Of a DNA stretch of 64,000 nt, positions 55,200 through 63,332 are shown in pieces (position 1 is the first letter of the stretch; each line of letters begins with the position of its first letter). The notes beneath the pieces are model-generated. The model was not told the DNA's origin, did no database searches, and saw nothing but the letters and a program-made list of their open reading frames with translations. The stretch spans positions 350,259 to 414,258 of the forward strand of contig PHCZ01000001.1 in NCBI GenBank assembly GCA_002840895.1. Direction: 5' to 3'. This DNA comes from Bacteroidetes bacterium HGW-Bacteroidetes-8. Lineage in GTDB: Bacteria; Bacteroidota; Bacteroidia; Bacteroidales; UBA932. Position numbers and translations under genes: made by a program.

Positions 55200-57881
55200 C
55201 TAATGTGCTTCAAGCCAGTTTAATCCAAATTGACACTCTATTGTTAAAGGAACATCCAGTTTTATCACACCCTCCATCTCCTCTTTTACCAACTGTTTAA
55301 GCTCATCGGTCTCATTGGCATAGGCGTCAAAAACAAGCTCATCGTGAACCTGAAGTACCATCTTGCTCTTAAGACCGGAATCTGCTAGTCTCCTTGCTAT
55401 TCTTACCATTGCAACCTTAATTATATCTGCGGCACTACCCTGGATAGGTGCATTAATAGCATTCCTCTCTGCAAGCCCTCTTACTACCGGATTTTTTGAG
55501 TTGATATCCGGCAGATAACGTTTTCTTCCGTACAGAGTGGTGACATAACCGTCCACTCTCGCCTTCTCTATCATTTGATTCATATACTTCTCTACCTGCG
55601 GATAACTTGCAAAGTAGTCCTCAATCAGCTTTTTTGACTCGGCTCTTGGTATTGCCAACCTTTGCGAGAGCCCAAAAGCAGATATTCCGTAGATAATCCC
55701 GAAGTTTGCAACCTTTGCTCTGTTTCTCTGCTCTTTGGTAAGTTGATCTTCTGCCACTCCAAAGATTTTTGATGCGGTTGCTGCGTGAATGTCACGCCCC
55801 TGTCTAAATGCAGTAATAAAGAGTTCGTCACCACTCATATGTGCCATTAACCTGAGCTCTATCTGCGAATAATCTGCCGACATTATAACACCCCCCTTGT
55901 GAGAGGGTACAAATGCTTTTCTGATCTCTCTGCCACGTTCTGTTCGAATAGGAATGTTCTGCAGATTCGGTCTTACGGAGCTAAGCCGCCCTGTTGATGT
56001 AAGTGCTTGATTATATGTGGTGTGTATCTTTCCGCTTAGTGGAGATATAATTGAGGGGAGAGGGTCTATATAGGTAGAGAGAAGCTTTTTTATATTTCTG
56101 TACTCCAGAATTTGAGATACAACAGGATGGGCATCTGTTAGCTCTGCCAGAGTCTCTTCGTCGGTAGAGTAGTTCTTTTTTGAGGTACGCTTGGCGTTCT
56201 TTACGATCTTAAGTTTCTCATAAAGCACTATCCCAAGCTGTTTGGGTGAGGATACATTAAGAGTAGGCTCATCTGCCAATTCCCTTATATTGCTCTCAAT
56301 TCCCGCCAGTTCAAGGGTTAGCTGCCTGCTATACTCCTCCAGCATTGCTGTATCTATCTTTATCCCCTCATACTCCATATTGGCAAGCACGGTAATAAGA
56401 GGCATCTCGATATCGTTGTAGAGTGAACTTATCTCCTCTTTCTTAAGTTCTTCACTAAGGATTTTATAGATCGGATAGAGCATTGAGACCTCCCTCAGCT
56501 GCATCTCTCTCACCTTTTGCCCGTCATCCGCTACGTTGCTGAACAGATCTTTTGGTGCCTCGCTGGCAGCCTGATTAAGTTCAACTCCCAGATAGGTTCC
56601 TGCAAGGATATCTATTTTATGCGATCTCTCGGGTGAGATCAGGTAGTGCATCAGCTCAATATCTGCAAGATAACTCTTTATTTTAATGCCAATTGGTTCG
56701 AGAATGTTAATCAGAGTTTTAAGTTCGTATCCGCAGATTATCATTGAGCTCTCTTCAAATATCTCTTTGAAGCTCATCAACTCTTTTGATTTTATATCTA
56801 CTACACAGGCTATATCTTCACAGCATAAAATTAGCTCATCACAAGCAATCTTCACAGACAGATAGCTCTCCAAAGTAGCTTTAATTTTTAACTCCTCTGC
56901 AGATACAACTCGGGACTTTACAAAAGTTGTGCTATAACCCTCCGGTTCTACACTCTGTTTACCCTGGTTGCCACTCTCACCAATTGCGCTGAGTCTAAAG
57001 AGTTGTTCCAGCTGTGGAAGAGTCCTGGTTAGAGATGTGAACTCATATTTTGAGAAGAGATTTTTGATCTTTGCAAAATTTGGTGTTTCAAGCTTGAGAC
57101 TCTCTTCGTTCCACTCAACATCTACATTAACATCTATGGTAACAAGCCTTCTGCTAAGATCTATATACTCAAGTGCCTGCTCAAATGCCTCTCGCTGTTT
57201 GTGAGGAAGCTCATCAAGGGATTTGTAGATGCCATCTACAGACTTGTATCTACCGATTAGTTTTTTCGAACCAACCTCTCCAATCCCTCTCACTCCGGGG
57301 ATATTGTCCGAAGCATCCCCCCAGATTGTCAGGATATCTATTATCTGTAAAGGATCCTCTATCCCATACGCTCGGCAGATCTCCTCTCTGCCAAGAAGTT
57401 CATTTTCAAGACCATTTTTACCGGGTTTATACTGGTATACATTATCACTTACCAACTGTCCGAAATCTTTATCGGGGGTAACCATATATACGGTAAACCC
57501 CTCTGTAGCTGCTTTGGTGGCTATTGTCCCGATAACATCATCCGCCTCAAAACCACTCTTCATAATTACAGGTACAGAGATTGCCTCCATTATCTCTATC
57601 AGAGGCTCTAACGCACTCTTGATGAGTTCCGGAGTTTCGCTTCTGTTGGCTTTGTACTCCGGGAACAGTTCGTGACGGAATGTTTTTGCTGGGGGGTCGA
57701 ATGCGACAGCAAAGTGAGTAGGCCTCTCTTTGATGAGAAGTTCTATAAGAGTTTTTGTAAAACCAAAAAGAATAGAGGTATCTATCCCTTTGGAGTTTAT
57801 CATAGGTCTTCGCAAAAAGGCGTAATATGAGCGAAAGATGAGTGCGTGCCCATCTATGAGAAGCAGTTTTTTCATCTCCAT
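55200..57881 (-). CDS. polA: DNA polymerase I, proofreading motif apparently lost
   Basis: The 893-residue protein has a 5'-3' exonuclease domain (1-290; LLLIDGHALIFRSYYAF, GFEADDVIGTIA, IWGDASDNIPGVRGIG), a 3'-5' exonuclease-like domain (about 325-500) and a polymerase domain. The polymerase motifs are intact: A SADYSQIELRLMAHMSGD, B RAKVANFGIIYGISAFG, C LQVHDELVFDA. In the middle domain the DxE ExoI site expected near residue 343 reads VKIACDELILCC, so proofreading is probably absent, although ADIELMHYLISPE remains at ExoII. The start at 57881 forms TAATG with the queD stop; ATG 57875 is an alternative. Confidence 0.95.
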   Translation of the reverse strand: MEMKKLLLIDGHALIFRSYYAFLRRPMINSKGIDTSILFGFTKTLIELLIKERPTHFAVAFDPPAKTFRHELFPEYKANRSETPELIKSALEPLIEIMEAISVPVIMKSGFEADDVIGTIATKAATEGFTVYMVTPDKDFGQLVSDNVYQYKPGKNGLENELLGREEICRAYGIEDPLQIIDILTIWGDASDNIPGVRGIGEVGSKKLIGRYKSVDGIYKSLDELPHKQREAFEQALEYIDLSRRLVTIDVNVDVEWNEESLKLETPNFAKIKNLFSKYEFTSLTRTLPQLEQLFRLSAIGESGNQGKQSVEPEGYSTTFVKSRVVSAEELKIKATLESYLSVKIACDELILCCEDIACVVDIKSKELMSFKEIFEESSMIICGYELKTLINILEPIGIKIKSYLADIELMHYLISPERSHKIDILAGTYLGVELNQAASEAPKDLFSNVADDGQKVREMQLREVSMLYPIYKILSEELKKEEISSLYNDIEMPLITVLANMEYEGIKIDTAMLEEYSRQLTLELAGIESNIRELADEPTLNVSSPKQLGIVLYEKLKIVKNAKRTSKKNYSTDEETLAELTDAHPVVSQILEYRNIKKLLSTYIDPLPSIISPLSGKIHTTYNQALTSTGRLSSVRPNLQNIPIRTERGREIRKAFVPSHKGGVIMSADYSQIELRLMAHMSGDELFITAFRQGRDIHAATASKIFGVAEDQLTKEQRNRAKVANFGIIYGISAFGLSQRLAIPRAESKKLIEDYFASYPQVEKYMNQMIEKARVDGYVTTLYGRKRYLPDINSKNPVVRGLAERNAINAPIQGSAADIIKVAMVRIARRLADSGLKSKMVLQVHDELVFDAYANETDELKQLVKEEMEGVIKLDVPLTIECQFGLNWLEAH

Positions 57882-58324
57882 TAAATATTATCTTCTGCAA
57901 TCCACTCCACATAAGAGGAGGGGGTTTCGTAAAGCTTTATACTCGAAAGCGATAGGTGCTCCGGCAGTTTGGACTTAATTATATCTGCAAAGTATATTGC
58001 CATATTTTCGCAGGTTGGCTGAAACTCTGTTATTACAACATTTGAGTAGGCCTGTGCTATCTCTGTGGCAAGAGCCGCATCTGCTCTGAGAATAAGTGCG
58101 TGGTCAAACGGTTCAATAATATATTTGTTTACCAGAGCCTTCAACTCCGAGAAGTCCAAAACCATTCCCGACTTAGGATTAAAAAGCTCCTCCTTGGGAG
58201 AGCCTTTAAGAGTTACGAAAAGACGGTATGAGTGGCCGTGGATATGCCTGCACTTACCGTCATAGTCTGTAAGAGCGTGTGCCCCCTCAAAACGGAACTC
58301 TTTTGTTACTCTTATAATTGACAT
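57881..58324 (-). CDS. queD: 6-carboxy-5,6,7,8-tetrahydropterin synthase (QueD/PTPS family)
   Basis: The 147-residue enzyme belongs to the PTPS family and probably makes the queuosine precursor 6-carboxytetrahydropterin. Zinc ligands are His16 (FEGAHAL) and His29/His31 (RHIHGHSY), and catalytic Cys25 is present (DGKCRH). The end YETPSSYVEW is typical. It shares its stop with the polA start (TAATG). No other queuosine genes are in the window. Confidence 0.92.
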   Translation of the reverse strand: MSIIRVTKEFRFEGAHALTDYDGKCRHIHGHSYRLFVTLKGSPKEELFNPKSGMVLDFSELKALVNKYIIEPFDHALILRADAALATEIAQAYSNVVITEFQPTCENMAIYFADIIKSKLPEHLSLSSIKLYETPSSYVEWIAEDNI

Positions 58325-58458
58325 TCTTTTTTTGCAAAAGTATGATTTTTTTTTGTAAAAGTGCCCGATTTTAATATTACTAATTTCAATAATTAGTTAC
58401 TCAATTTAACATTATCTTTAAGATATGTAATTAAAAGTGTTAAAAAAACGAATTAAAA

Positions 58459-58489
58459 TTTGTTTTTAGATTACAATTCAGTATTTTTG
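58459..58489 (+). promoter_or_regulatory. Consensus promoter of the aminotransferase gene
   Basis: TTTG at 58459-58462 and TATTTTTG at 58482-58489 are 19 bp apart, a perfect fit to the Bacteroidetes promoter. It ends 18 bp before the ATG at 58508. Confidence 0.85.
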
Positions 58490-58507
58490 TCCAAAATAAA
58501 CTTTGAT

Positions 58508-59707
58508 ATGGCAATAAACATTCAAAACATTCTATCAGATAACGCAAAGAGTATGAGAAGGTCGGCAATCCGCGACCTTTTAAGCGTTGCAAACAGACCG
58601 GAGGTAATATCATTTGCAGGTGGTTTCCCAAATCCATCTACTTTTCCGGTTGAAGATCTGAAAGTAATTATGCAGGAGGTTCTTGAAGTTGAAAGCACCT
58701 CAGCCCTTCAGTACGGGCCCACAGAGGGAAATAACAAACTAAGAGAGATTCTTGCACAGAGGTACAGAGATCAAGGCCTTGATATAACAATGCACAATGT
58801 GTTAATAACCACCTCATCACAGCAGGCAATTGATCTTACTTCCAGGATATTTATAAATCCGGGCGATACAATCGTTTGCGGTCTTCCATCATACCTTGGA
58901 GCACTTCAGTCATTCTGGTCTTATCAGGGACAGCCAATAGGAATTCCAAAGGATGAGGAGCTGGAGGTTGTTGTTAAAACCTTAATCTCAAGCGGCAAAA
59001 AGCCAAAGTTTATTTACACAATTCCGGATTTTCAAAACCCTTCTGGTATTACAATGAATCTTGATCAGAGGAAAATGGTGCTGGAAATAGCAAAAAAATA
59101 TGACCTGCTTGTGATTGAAGATAGCCCTTACAGAGAGATTCGTTTTGAAGGCGAAGCACAACCTCTTATGTACTCAATGGATAATGAGCGTGTAATGCTA
59201 TTCGGGACTCTCTCTAAGACAATGCTTCCAGGTTTCCGTATCGGTTGGATTATTGCACCTGTTGAAATTATTGACAGGCTTGTAGTAGCAAAACAATCTG
59301 CAGATCTCTGCACCCCTGTTTTTGATCAGGCAGTAGTTACCAGATATTTTGAAAAGGGGCTCTTTGAAAAGAATCTTGGTAAGACTATTAACCTATACAG
59401 GGACAAGAGAAACCATATGCTCAACTGTTTTGAAAAATATATGCCAAAGGGAGTTACCTGGACAAAACCGGAAGGCGGTCTCTTCCTGTTTGTAACTCTG
59501 CCACAGGGGTATGATACCAGAGAGCTGTTTGATGTGGCAATCAAGGAGAATGTGGCCTTTGTTATTGGAGAGGCATTCCACTGCGACGGATCGGGTAAAA
59601 ATACAATGAGGATAAATTTCTCATTTATGGATGAAGAGAAGACAGAAGAGGGTGTTAAAAGGCTATCAAAAGCAATAGAGAGGATGTTTGAAAAGTCAGC
59701 TAAATAA
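58508..59707 (+). CDS. PLP-dependent aminotransferase (2-aminoadipate/MocR-type class I)
   Basis: From ATG 58508 the protein has 399 residues. It is a fold-type I aminotransferase with SFAGGFPNPSTFP, LQYGPTEGNNKLREILA, YTIPDFQNPSGITM, and PLP-lysine Lys237 in LFGTLSKTMLPGFRIGW. It resembles the LysN-like group that has the MocR C-terminal fold without an HTH. Substrate is uncertain: aminoadipate, branched-chain or aromatic amino acids are possible. The upstream TTG reading lies inside the promoter. It converges with the ABC ATPase gene, overlapping by 8 bp. Confidence 0.88.
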   Translation: MAINIQNILSDNAKSMRRSAIRDLLSVANRPEVISFAGGFPNPSTFPVEDLKVIMQEVLEVESTSALQYGPTEGNNKLREILAQRYRDQGLDITMHNVLITTSSQQAIDLTSRIFINPGDTIVCGLPSYLGALQSFWSYQGQPIGIPKDEELEVVVKTLISSGKKPKFIYTIPDFQNPSGITMNLDQRKMVLEIAKKYDLLVIEDSPYREIRFEGEAQPLMYSMDNERVMLFGTLSKTMLPGFRIGWIIAPVEIIDRLVVAKQSADLCTPVFDQAVVTRYFEKGLFEKNLGKTINLYRDKRNHMLNCFEKYMPKGVTWTKPEGGLFLFVTLPQGYDTRELFDVAIKENVAFVIGEAFHCDGSGKNTMRINFSFMDEEKTEEGVKRLSKAIERMFEKSAK

Positions 59708-60479
59708 AGGTGACAAGTTTTGAGTCAAACTTAAGTGAGGAGTCTTTGAACATTTGATCAAAGACTCCTTTTTCTATTAGTTCTGACGGCTTCCCCTCAA
59801 AAAAACGAGTATGACCCATAACCCATATCTTATCACAGAGATTTAACGCCTGCATAAGATCGTGAGTAGAGAAGATTATTGTTCTCTTCTCTTTAAGGGC
59901 AATCTCTTTGAGAAGTTTGGTGATTATTATCTTATTTGCAATATCAAGAAAAGCAGTTGGTTCATCCAGTAAAATAACTCGACTCTCCTGAACAAGACTT
60001 CTGGCTATAGCAGCTCTTTGAAACTCTCCATCGCTTAATTTGGAGCTGTCACGTTTTTCAAATCCTTTAAGCCCCACCTTAACCAATGTTTCCAGAATTA
60101 GTGACCTATCCTCTTTAGAGATGTTACCAAGCCAGTTTGATCGGTTGTAACACCCTGTTGCTACCATATCGAAAAGAGAGAGGTCTCTTGCTCTTGGACT
60201 TTGTGATGGCACAAAGGTGACCTGTTGTGCAAGGTGGGAGGGCGAATAATTCTCAATTCTTTTTCCTAAAATATAGATTGCCCCTTTATGATACCTTAGA
60301 ATGCCCGAAATTGAGCGCAAAAGGGTACTCTTTCCCATTCCGTTTGCCCCCACAACAGCTATCATCTCACCCTGTTCAGCAGTGGCCTCTATTTCAGAAT
60401 AGATCACCTTATTGTACCCTAGCGATACTTTATCCAACTCCAATATTTTAATCTCTCCTTTGATCATATCACCACTCAA
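59700..60479 (-). CDS. ABC transporter ATP-binding protein, FecE/BtuD type
   Basis: The 259-residue protein has Walker A VVGANGMGKST (43-52), the signature LSDGEFQRAAIAR (about 147-159), Walker B RVILLDEPTAFLD and the H-loop STHDLMQAL. It is the ATPase of a type II importer for iron-siderophore, haem or cobalamin. Its start overlaps the permease stop by four bases (ATGA). No binding protein or receptor gene is adjacent in the window. Confidence 0.93.
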   Translation of the reverse strand: MSGDMIKGEIKILELDKVSLGYNKVIYSEIEATAEQGEMIAVVGANGMGKSTLLRSISGILRYHKGAIYILGKRIENYSPSHLAQQVTFVPSQSPRARDLSLFDMVATGCYNRSNWLGNISKEDRSLILETLVKVGLKGFEKRDSSKLSDGEFQRAAIARSLVQESRVILLDEPTAFLDIANKIIITKLLKEIALKEKRTIIFSTHDLMQALNLCDKIWVMGHTRFFEGKPSELIEKGVFDQMFKDSSLKFDSKLVTFI

Positions 60480-61498
60480 ATAAACCTGCTTTTTAGAATT
60501 ATAAAGAGTATTACAGGGACCCCGATAAGGGCACTTACTGTGTTAATTGGAATCACTCCGGAGTGACCAGGAAGCTGTGCAATTGTGTCTGCAAAAATCA
60601 TAATGGTGGCTCCAAGAAACGCTGTTGCCGGTAAGAGCACTCTATGGTCTGCATTTCTAAAAATCAGCCTCCCAATGTGGGGAACTGCAATACCAATAAA
60701 CCCGATGGGTCCGCAAAATGCAGTCACACTGCCTGCAAGCAGTGTAGTTGCAATCAGGATTCTTCTACGGGTTCTCTCCATATTTACCCCAAGACTCTTT
60801 GCATATGCCTCTCCCATCAGTAGTGCATTAAGATCTTTTATATTGTATATAGAGAGTGCAAAACCAATCAAAATTAAAATAAACATTATCCATATCTTAA
60901 CAGGGCTCAGCACAGAGAAACTCCCCATTGTCCACATAACAAATATCTTAAGGTCGTTAGATGCAGAGAAGTACTGAAGCAGAGATATTATGGCTCCGAT
61001 AACGCTTCCCAGCATAATTCCAAAGATAAGCAGGGAGATATTATCTTTTAGTCTGGATGAGACAAGAAGAATCAAGAGAGTAACAGAAAAGGCTCCAATC
61101 CAGGCAGATGCTGCAATTCCAATATTTGAAAAGAGTGTTGAGGGTATTGTTATTCCAAATGCAGAGAAGCCCATTAAAAATATTGCAACCCCAAGACCGG
61201 CCCCGGAACTGATGCCTAATATATAGGGATCTGCAAGCGGATTTTTGAAGAGGGTCTGCATCTGCAAGCCGCAAACAGATAGTGCTGCTCCTGCAAGCAG
61301 AGCTGTAATCGCCTTTGGTACCCTTAATGAGAAGAGAATATCATTGACAACTCGGGGTGCGTCGCCACCGGTAAATGCATTAAAGATCTCCCCGATTGGC
61401 AATATTATTGAGCCTAGCACTAGATTTAGGATCGTAAATATTAATAATGAGGCGAATATTAATATATATATTGTATTGTATGATCTCTCCTTTTTCAA
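60476..61498 (-). CDS. FecCD-family iron/cobalamin ABC permease
   Basis: The 340-residue inner-membrane permease has about nine or ten hydrophobic segments. The family signature segments are VPKAITALLAGAALSVCGLQMQ, NPLADPYILGISSGAGLGVA, and the cytoplasmic FCGPIGFIGIAVPHIGRLIF that contacts the ATPase. It forms a two-gene importer unit with the ATPase gene. Confidence 0.95.
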   Translation of the reverse strand: MKKERSYNTIYILIFASLLIFTILNLVLGSIILPIGEIFNAFTGGDAPRVVNDILFSLRVPKAITALLAGAALSVCGLQMQTLFKNPLADPYILGISSGAGLGVAIFLMGFSAFGITIPSTLFSNIGIAASAWIGAFSVTLLILLVSSRLKDNISLLIFGIMLGSVIGAIISLLQYFSASNDLKIFVMWTMGSFSVLSPVKIWIMFILILIGFALSIYNIKDLNALLMGEAYAKSLGVNMERTRRRILIATTLLAGSVTAFCGPIGFIGIAVPHIGRLIFRNADHRVLLPATAFLGATIMIFADTIAQLPGHSGVIPINTVSALIGVPVILFIILKSRFI

Positions 61499-61564
61499 TT
61501 AGCTCTTATGATTTGGCCTCTAAGATAGTGCAAAAAAAGATAAATCTGTTTGATTTTATTTTCG

Positions 61565-61572
61565 TATTTTTG
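61565..61572 (+). promoter_or_regulatory. -7 promoter box of tpiA-prmA
   Basis: TATTTTTG matches TAnnTTTG, 33 bp before the tpiA ATG. A matching -33 box is not seen at 19 bp. Confidence 0.5.
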
Positions 61573-61605
61573 CCCCCTTGACAGAGCAATTTAATTATAA
61601 CATAT

Positions 61606-62364
61606 ATGAGAAAAAGAGTAGTAGCCGGCAACTGGAAGATGAATACAAACATAGAGGAGGGTCTTCTTTTGGTAAATGAGATAAACAACTTGGTAAAGGA
61701 TCTCTCTGAGCAGACCAGGGTAATCATTGCACCCCCCTTCACTCATTTGGCGACCATATCTTCTCTGCTAAAGAGTGAAAAGAGCCGGATCTCACTGGCT
61801 GCCCAAAACTGTGCAGATCACGAATCCGGTGCATATACCGGTGAGGTTTCTCCAAATACTCTCTCGGATATTGGATGTAAATATGTAATAATCGGACACT
61901 CCGAGAGAAGAGAGTATTACAATGAGACCAACGAAATGCTTTTTAAAAAGATAGAGCTGGTACTCAAAGCAGGTATGAGCCCTATTTACTGTATAGGAGA
62001 GAGGTTACAGGAGAGAGAGCAGAGCAGACATTTTGATGTAGTATCATCTCAGATAAAAGAGGTTCTTTACAATCTGAATGAGGCAGATATTGAAAGAGTT
62101 ATCATCGCCTACGAACCTGTTTGGGCTATTGGTACAGGAAAGACAGCCTCATCTGACCAGGCAGAGGAGATGCACGAGTTTATAAGAGGTGTAGTTGCAG
62201 ATAAATTCCCCTCTTGTGCAGATAACATCTCAATATTATACGGTGGAAGCTGCAAACCATCAAATGCTCAGGAGTTGTTCGCCCGAAAGAATGTAGATGG
62301 CGGGCTCATTGGAGGAGCATCCTTATCTGCAGTGGATTTTGCGGCAATTATTAAATCATTCTGA
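61606..62364 (+). CDS. tpiA: Triosephosphate isomerase
   Basis: The 252-residue glycolytic enzyme interconverts dihydroxyacetone phosphate and glyceraldehyde 3-phosphate. The active-site residues are visible: Asn9 and Lys11 (AGNWKMN), His98 (IIGHSERR) and Glu170 (AYEPVWAIGTG). Its stop overlaps the prmA start by one base (TGATG). Confidence 0.98.
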   Translation: MRKRVVAGNWKMNTNIEEGLLLVNEINNLVKDLSEQTRVIIAPPFTHLATISSLLKSEKSRISLAAQNCADHESGAYTGEVSPNTLSDIGCKYVIIGHSERREYYNETNEMLFKKIELVLKAGMSPIYCIGERLQEREQSRHFDVVSSQIKEVLYNLNEADIERVIIAYEPVWAIGTGKTASSDQAEEMHEFIRGVVADKFPSCADNISILYGGSCKPSNAQELFARKNVDGGLIGGASLSAVDFAAIIKSF

Positions 62365-63212
62365 TGAACTATATTGAGGTCTGTTTCGAGATTGAACCAT
62401 TCTCCGAAGATATTGCAGAGCTTATTATAGCTCAGATAGAGGATCTCCCATTTGAGAGTTTTGTTGTAGAGTCACCCTTTCTAAAGGCCTATATACCACA
62501 GGAGAGGCACTCACCATCAGATGTCAAAACTATCCTTTTTGGTTTTGCAAACAATGGAGAGTTCAATGTAAAGGTTACAAACAACTTCATTCAGGGACAA
62601 AACTGGAATGCACTTTGGGAGAGCAATTTTTCTCCAATTGTAGTAGGAGAGAGGTGTACAGTAAAGGCCACATTCCACAAAGGATTACCAAAGTGCAAAT
62701 ATTCCATAACTATAGATCCAAAGATGGCATTTGGAACGGGGCATCACCAGACCACCTACCTTATGATAGAGACAATGCTGGATATGAAGATAAAGGGGAA
62801 GAGAACTCTGGATATGGGTTGCGGAACAGGGATTTTGGCGATATTGGCTGCTAAGATGGGTGCGATTTCTCCTGTTCACGCAATTGATATTGATCCGGTT
62901 GCAGTTGCTTCATCCATTGAGAACAGCAAGAAAAACCGGGTAGCAGATAAGATTATCTCTCTAACCGGAGATGCCTCTCTTATTCAGGCATCAAAATATG
63001 ACCTTATTCTGGCGAACATTAACCGTAACATAATTGTTTCTGATATCGAAACTTATGCAAGAGGCCTTTTATCTGCAGGCAAACTTTTGCTTAGTGGGTT
63101 TTACAGAGAAGATGTAACAATTATAGAGAGAGCGTCACAAGAGGTGGGTTTAAAGATTGTATTCGTAAGAGAGATGGAGAGATGGAGTGCAATATTGTTA
63201 GAAAAAAGTTGA
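62364..63212 (+). CDS. prmA: Ribosomal protein L11 methyltransferase
   Basis: The 282-residue SAM-dependent enzyme methylates ribosomal protein L11. It has a distinct N-terminal substrate-recognition domain (1-90), the segment DPKMAFGTGHHQTTYLM (118-134), the SAM motif LDMGCGTGILAI (149-160) and ILANINRNII. It is coupled to tpiA. Confidence 0.95.
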   Translation: MNYIEVCFEIEPFSEDIAELIIAQIEDLPFESFVVESPFLKAYIPQERHSPSDVKTILFGFANNGEFNVKVTNNFIQGQNWNALWESNFSPIVVGERCTVKATFHKGLPKCKYSITIDPKMAFGTGHHQTTYLMIETMLDMKIKGKRTLDMGCGTGILAILAAKMGAISPVHAIDIDPVAVASSIENSKKNRVADKIISLTGDASLIQASKYDLILANINRNIIVSDIETYARGLLSAGKLLLSGFYREDVTIIERASQEVGLKIVFVREMERWSAILLEKS

Positions 63213-63229
63213 TTTTTTATACAAATGAT

Positions 63230-63260
63230 ATTGCAGGAACAAATATTTCTTTTACCTTTG
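63230..63260 (+). promoter_or_regulatory. Promoter of the tRNA-Leu / tig unit
   Basis: ATTG (63230-63233) and TACCTTTG (63253-63260) are 19 bp apart, one mismatch from the Bacteroidetes consensus. It ends 15 bp before the first base of the tRNA. Confidence 0.7.
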
Positions 63261-63275
63261 CAGTCCTCAAAGAAA

Positions 63276-63331
63276 GCGGGCATGGCGTAATTGGTAGCCG
63301 CGCCAGACTTAGGATCTGGTGCCGAGAGGCG
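63276..63331 (+). tRNA. tRNA-Leu(UAG), lacking T-arm and 3' acceptor strand
   Basis: The 5' acceptor strand GCGGGCA (63276-63282), D-arm (63285-63301), anticodon arm (63303-63319; loop CTTAGGA, anticodon TAG at 63310-63312) and long variable arm (63320-63331, GCC-GAGA-GGC) are all canonical for leucine tRNA. After that the expected GTTCGA-type T-loop and a TGCCCGC acceptor strand are missing; trigger-factor codons begin at once. The promoter upstream is intact. As it stands this copy cannot make a working tRNA. Confidence 0.85.
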
Positions 63332-63332
63332 G

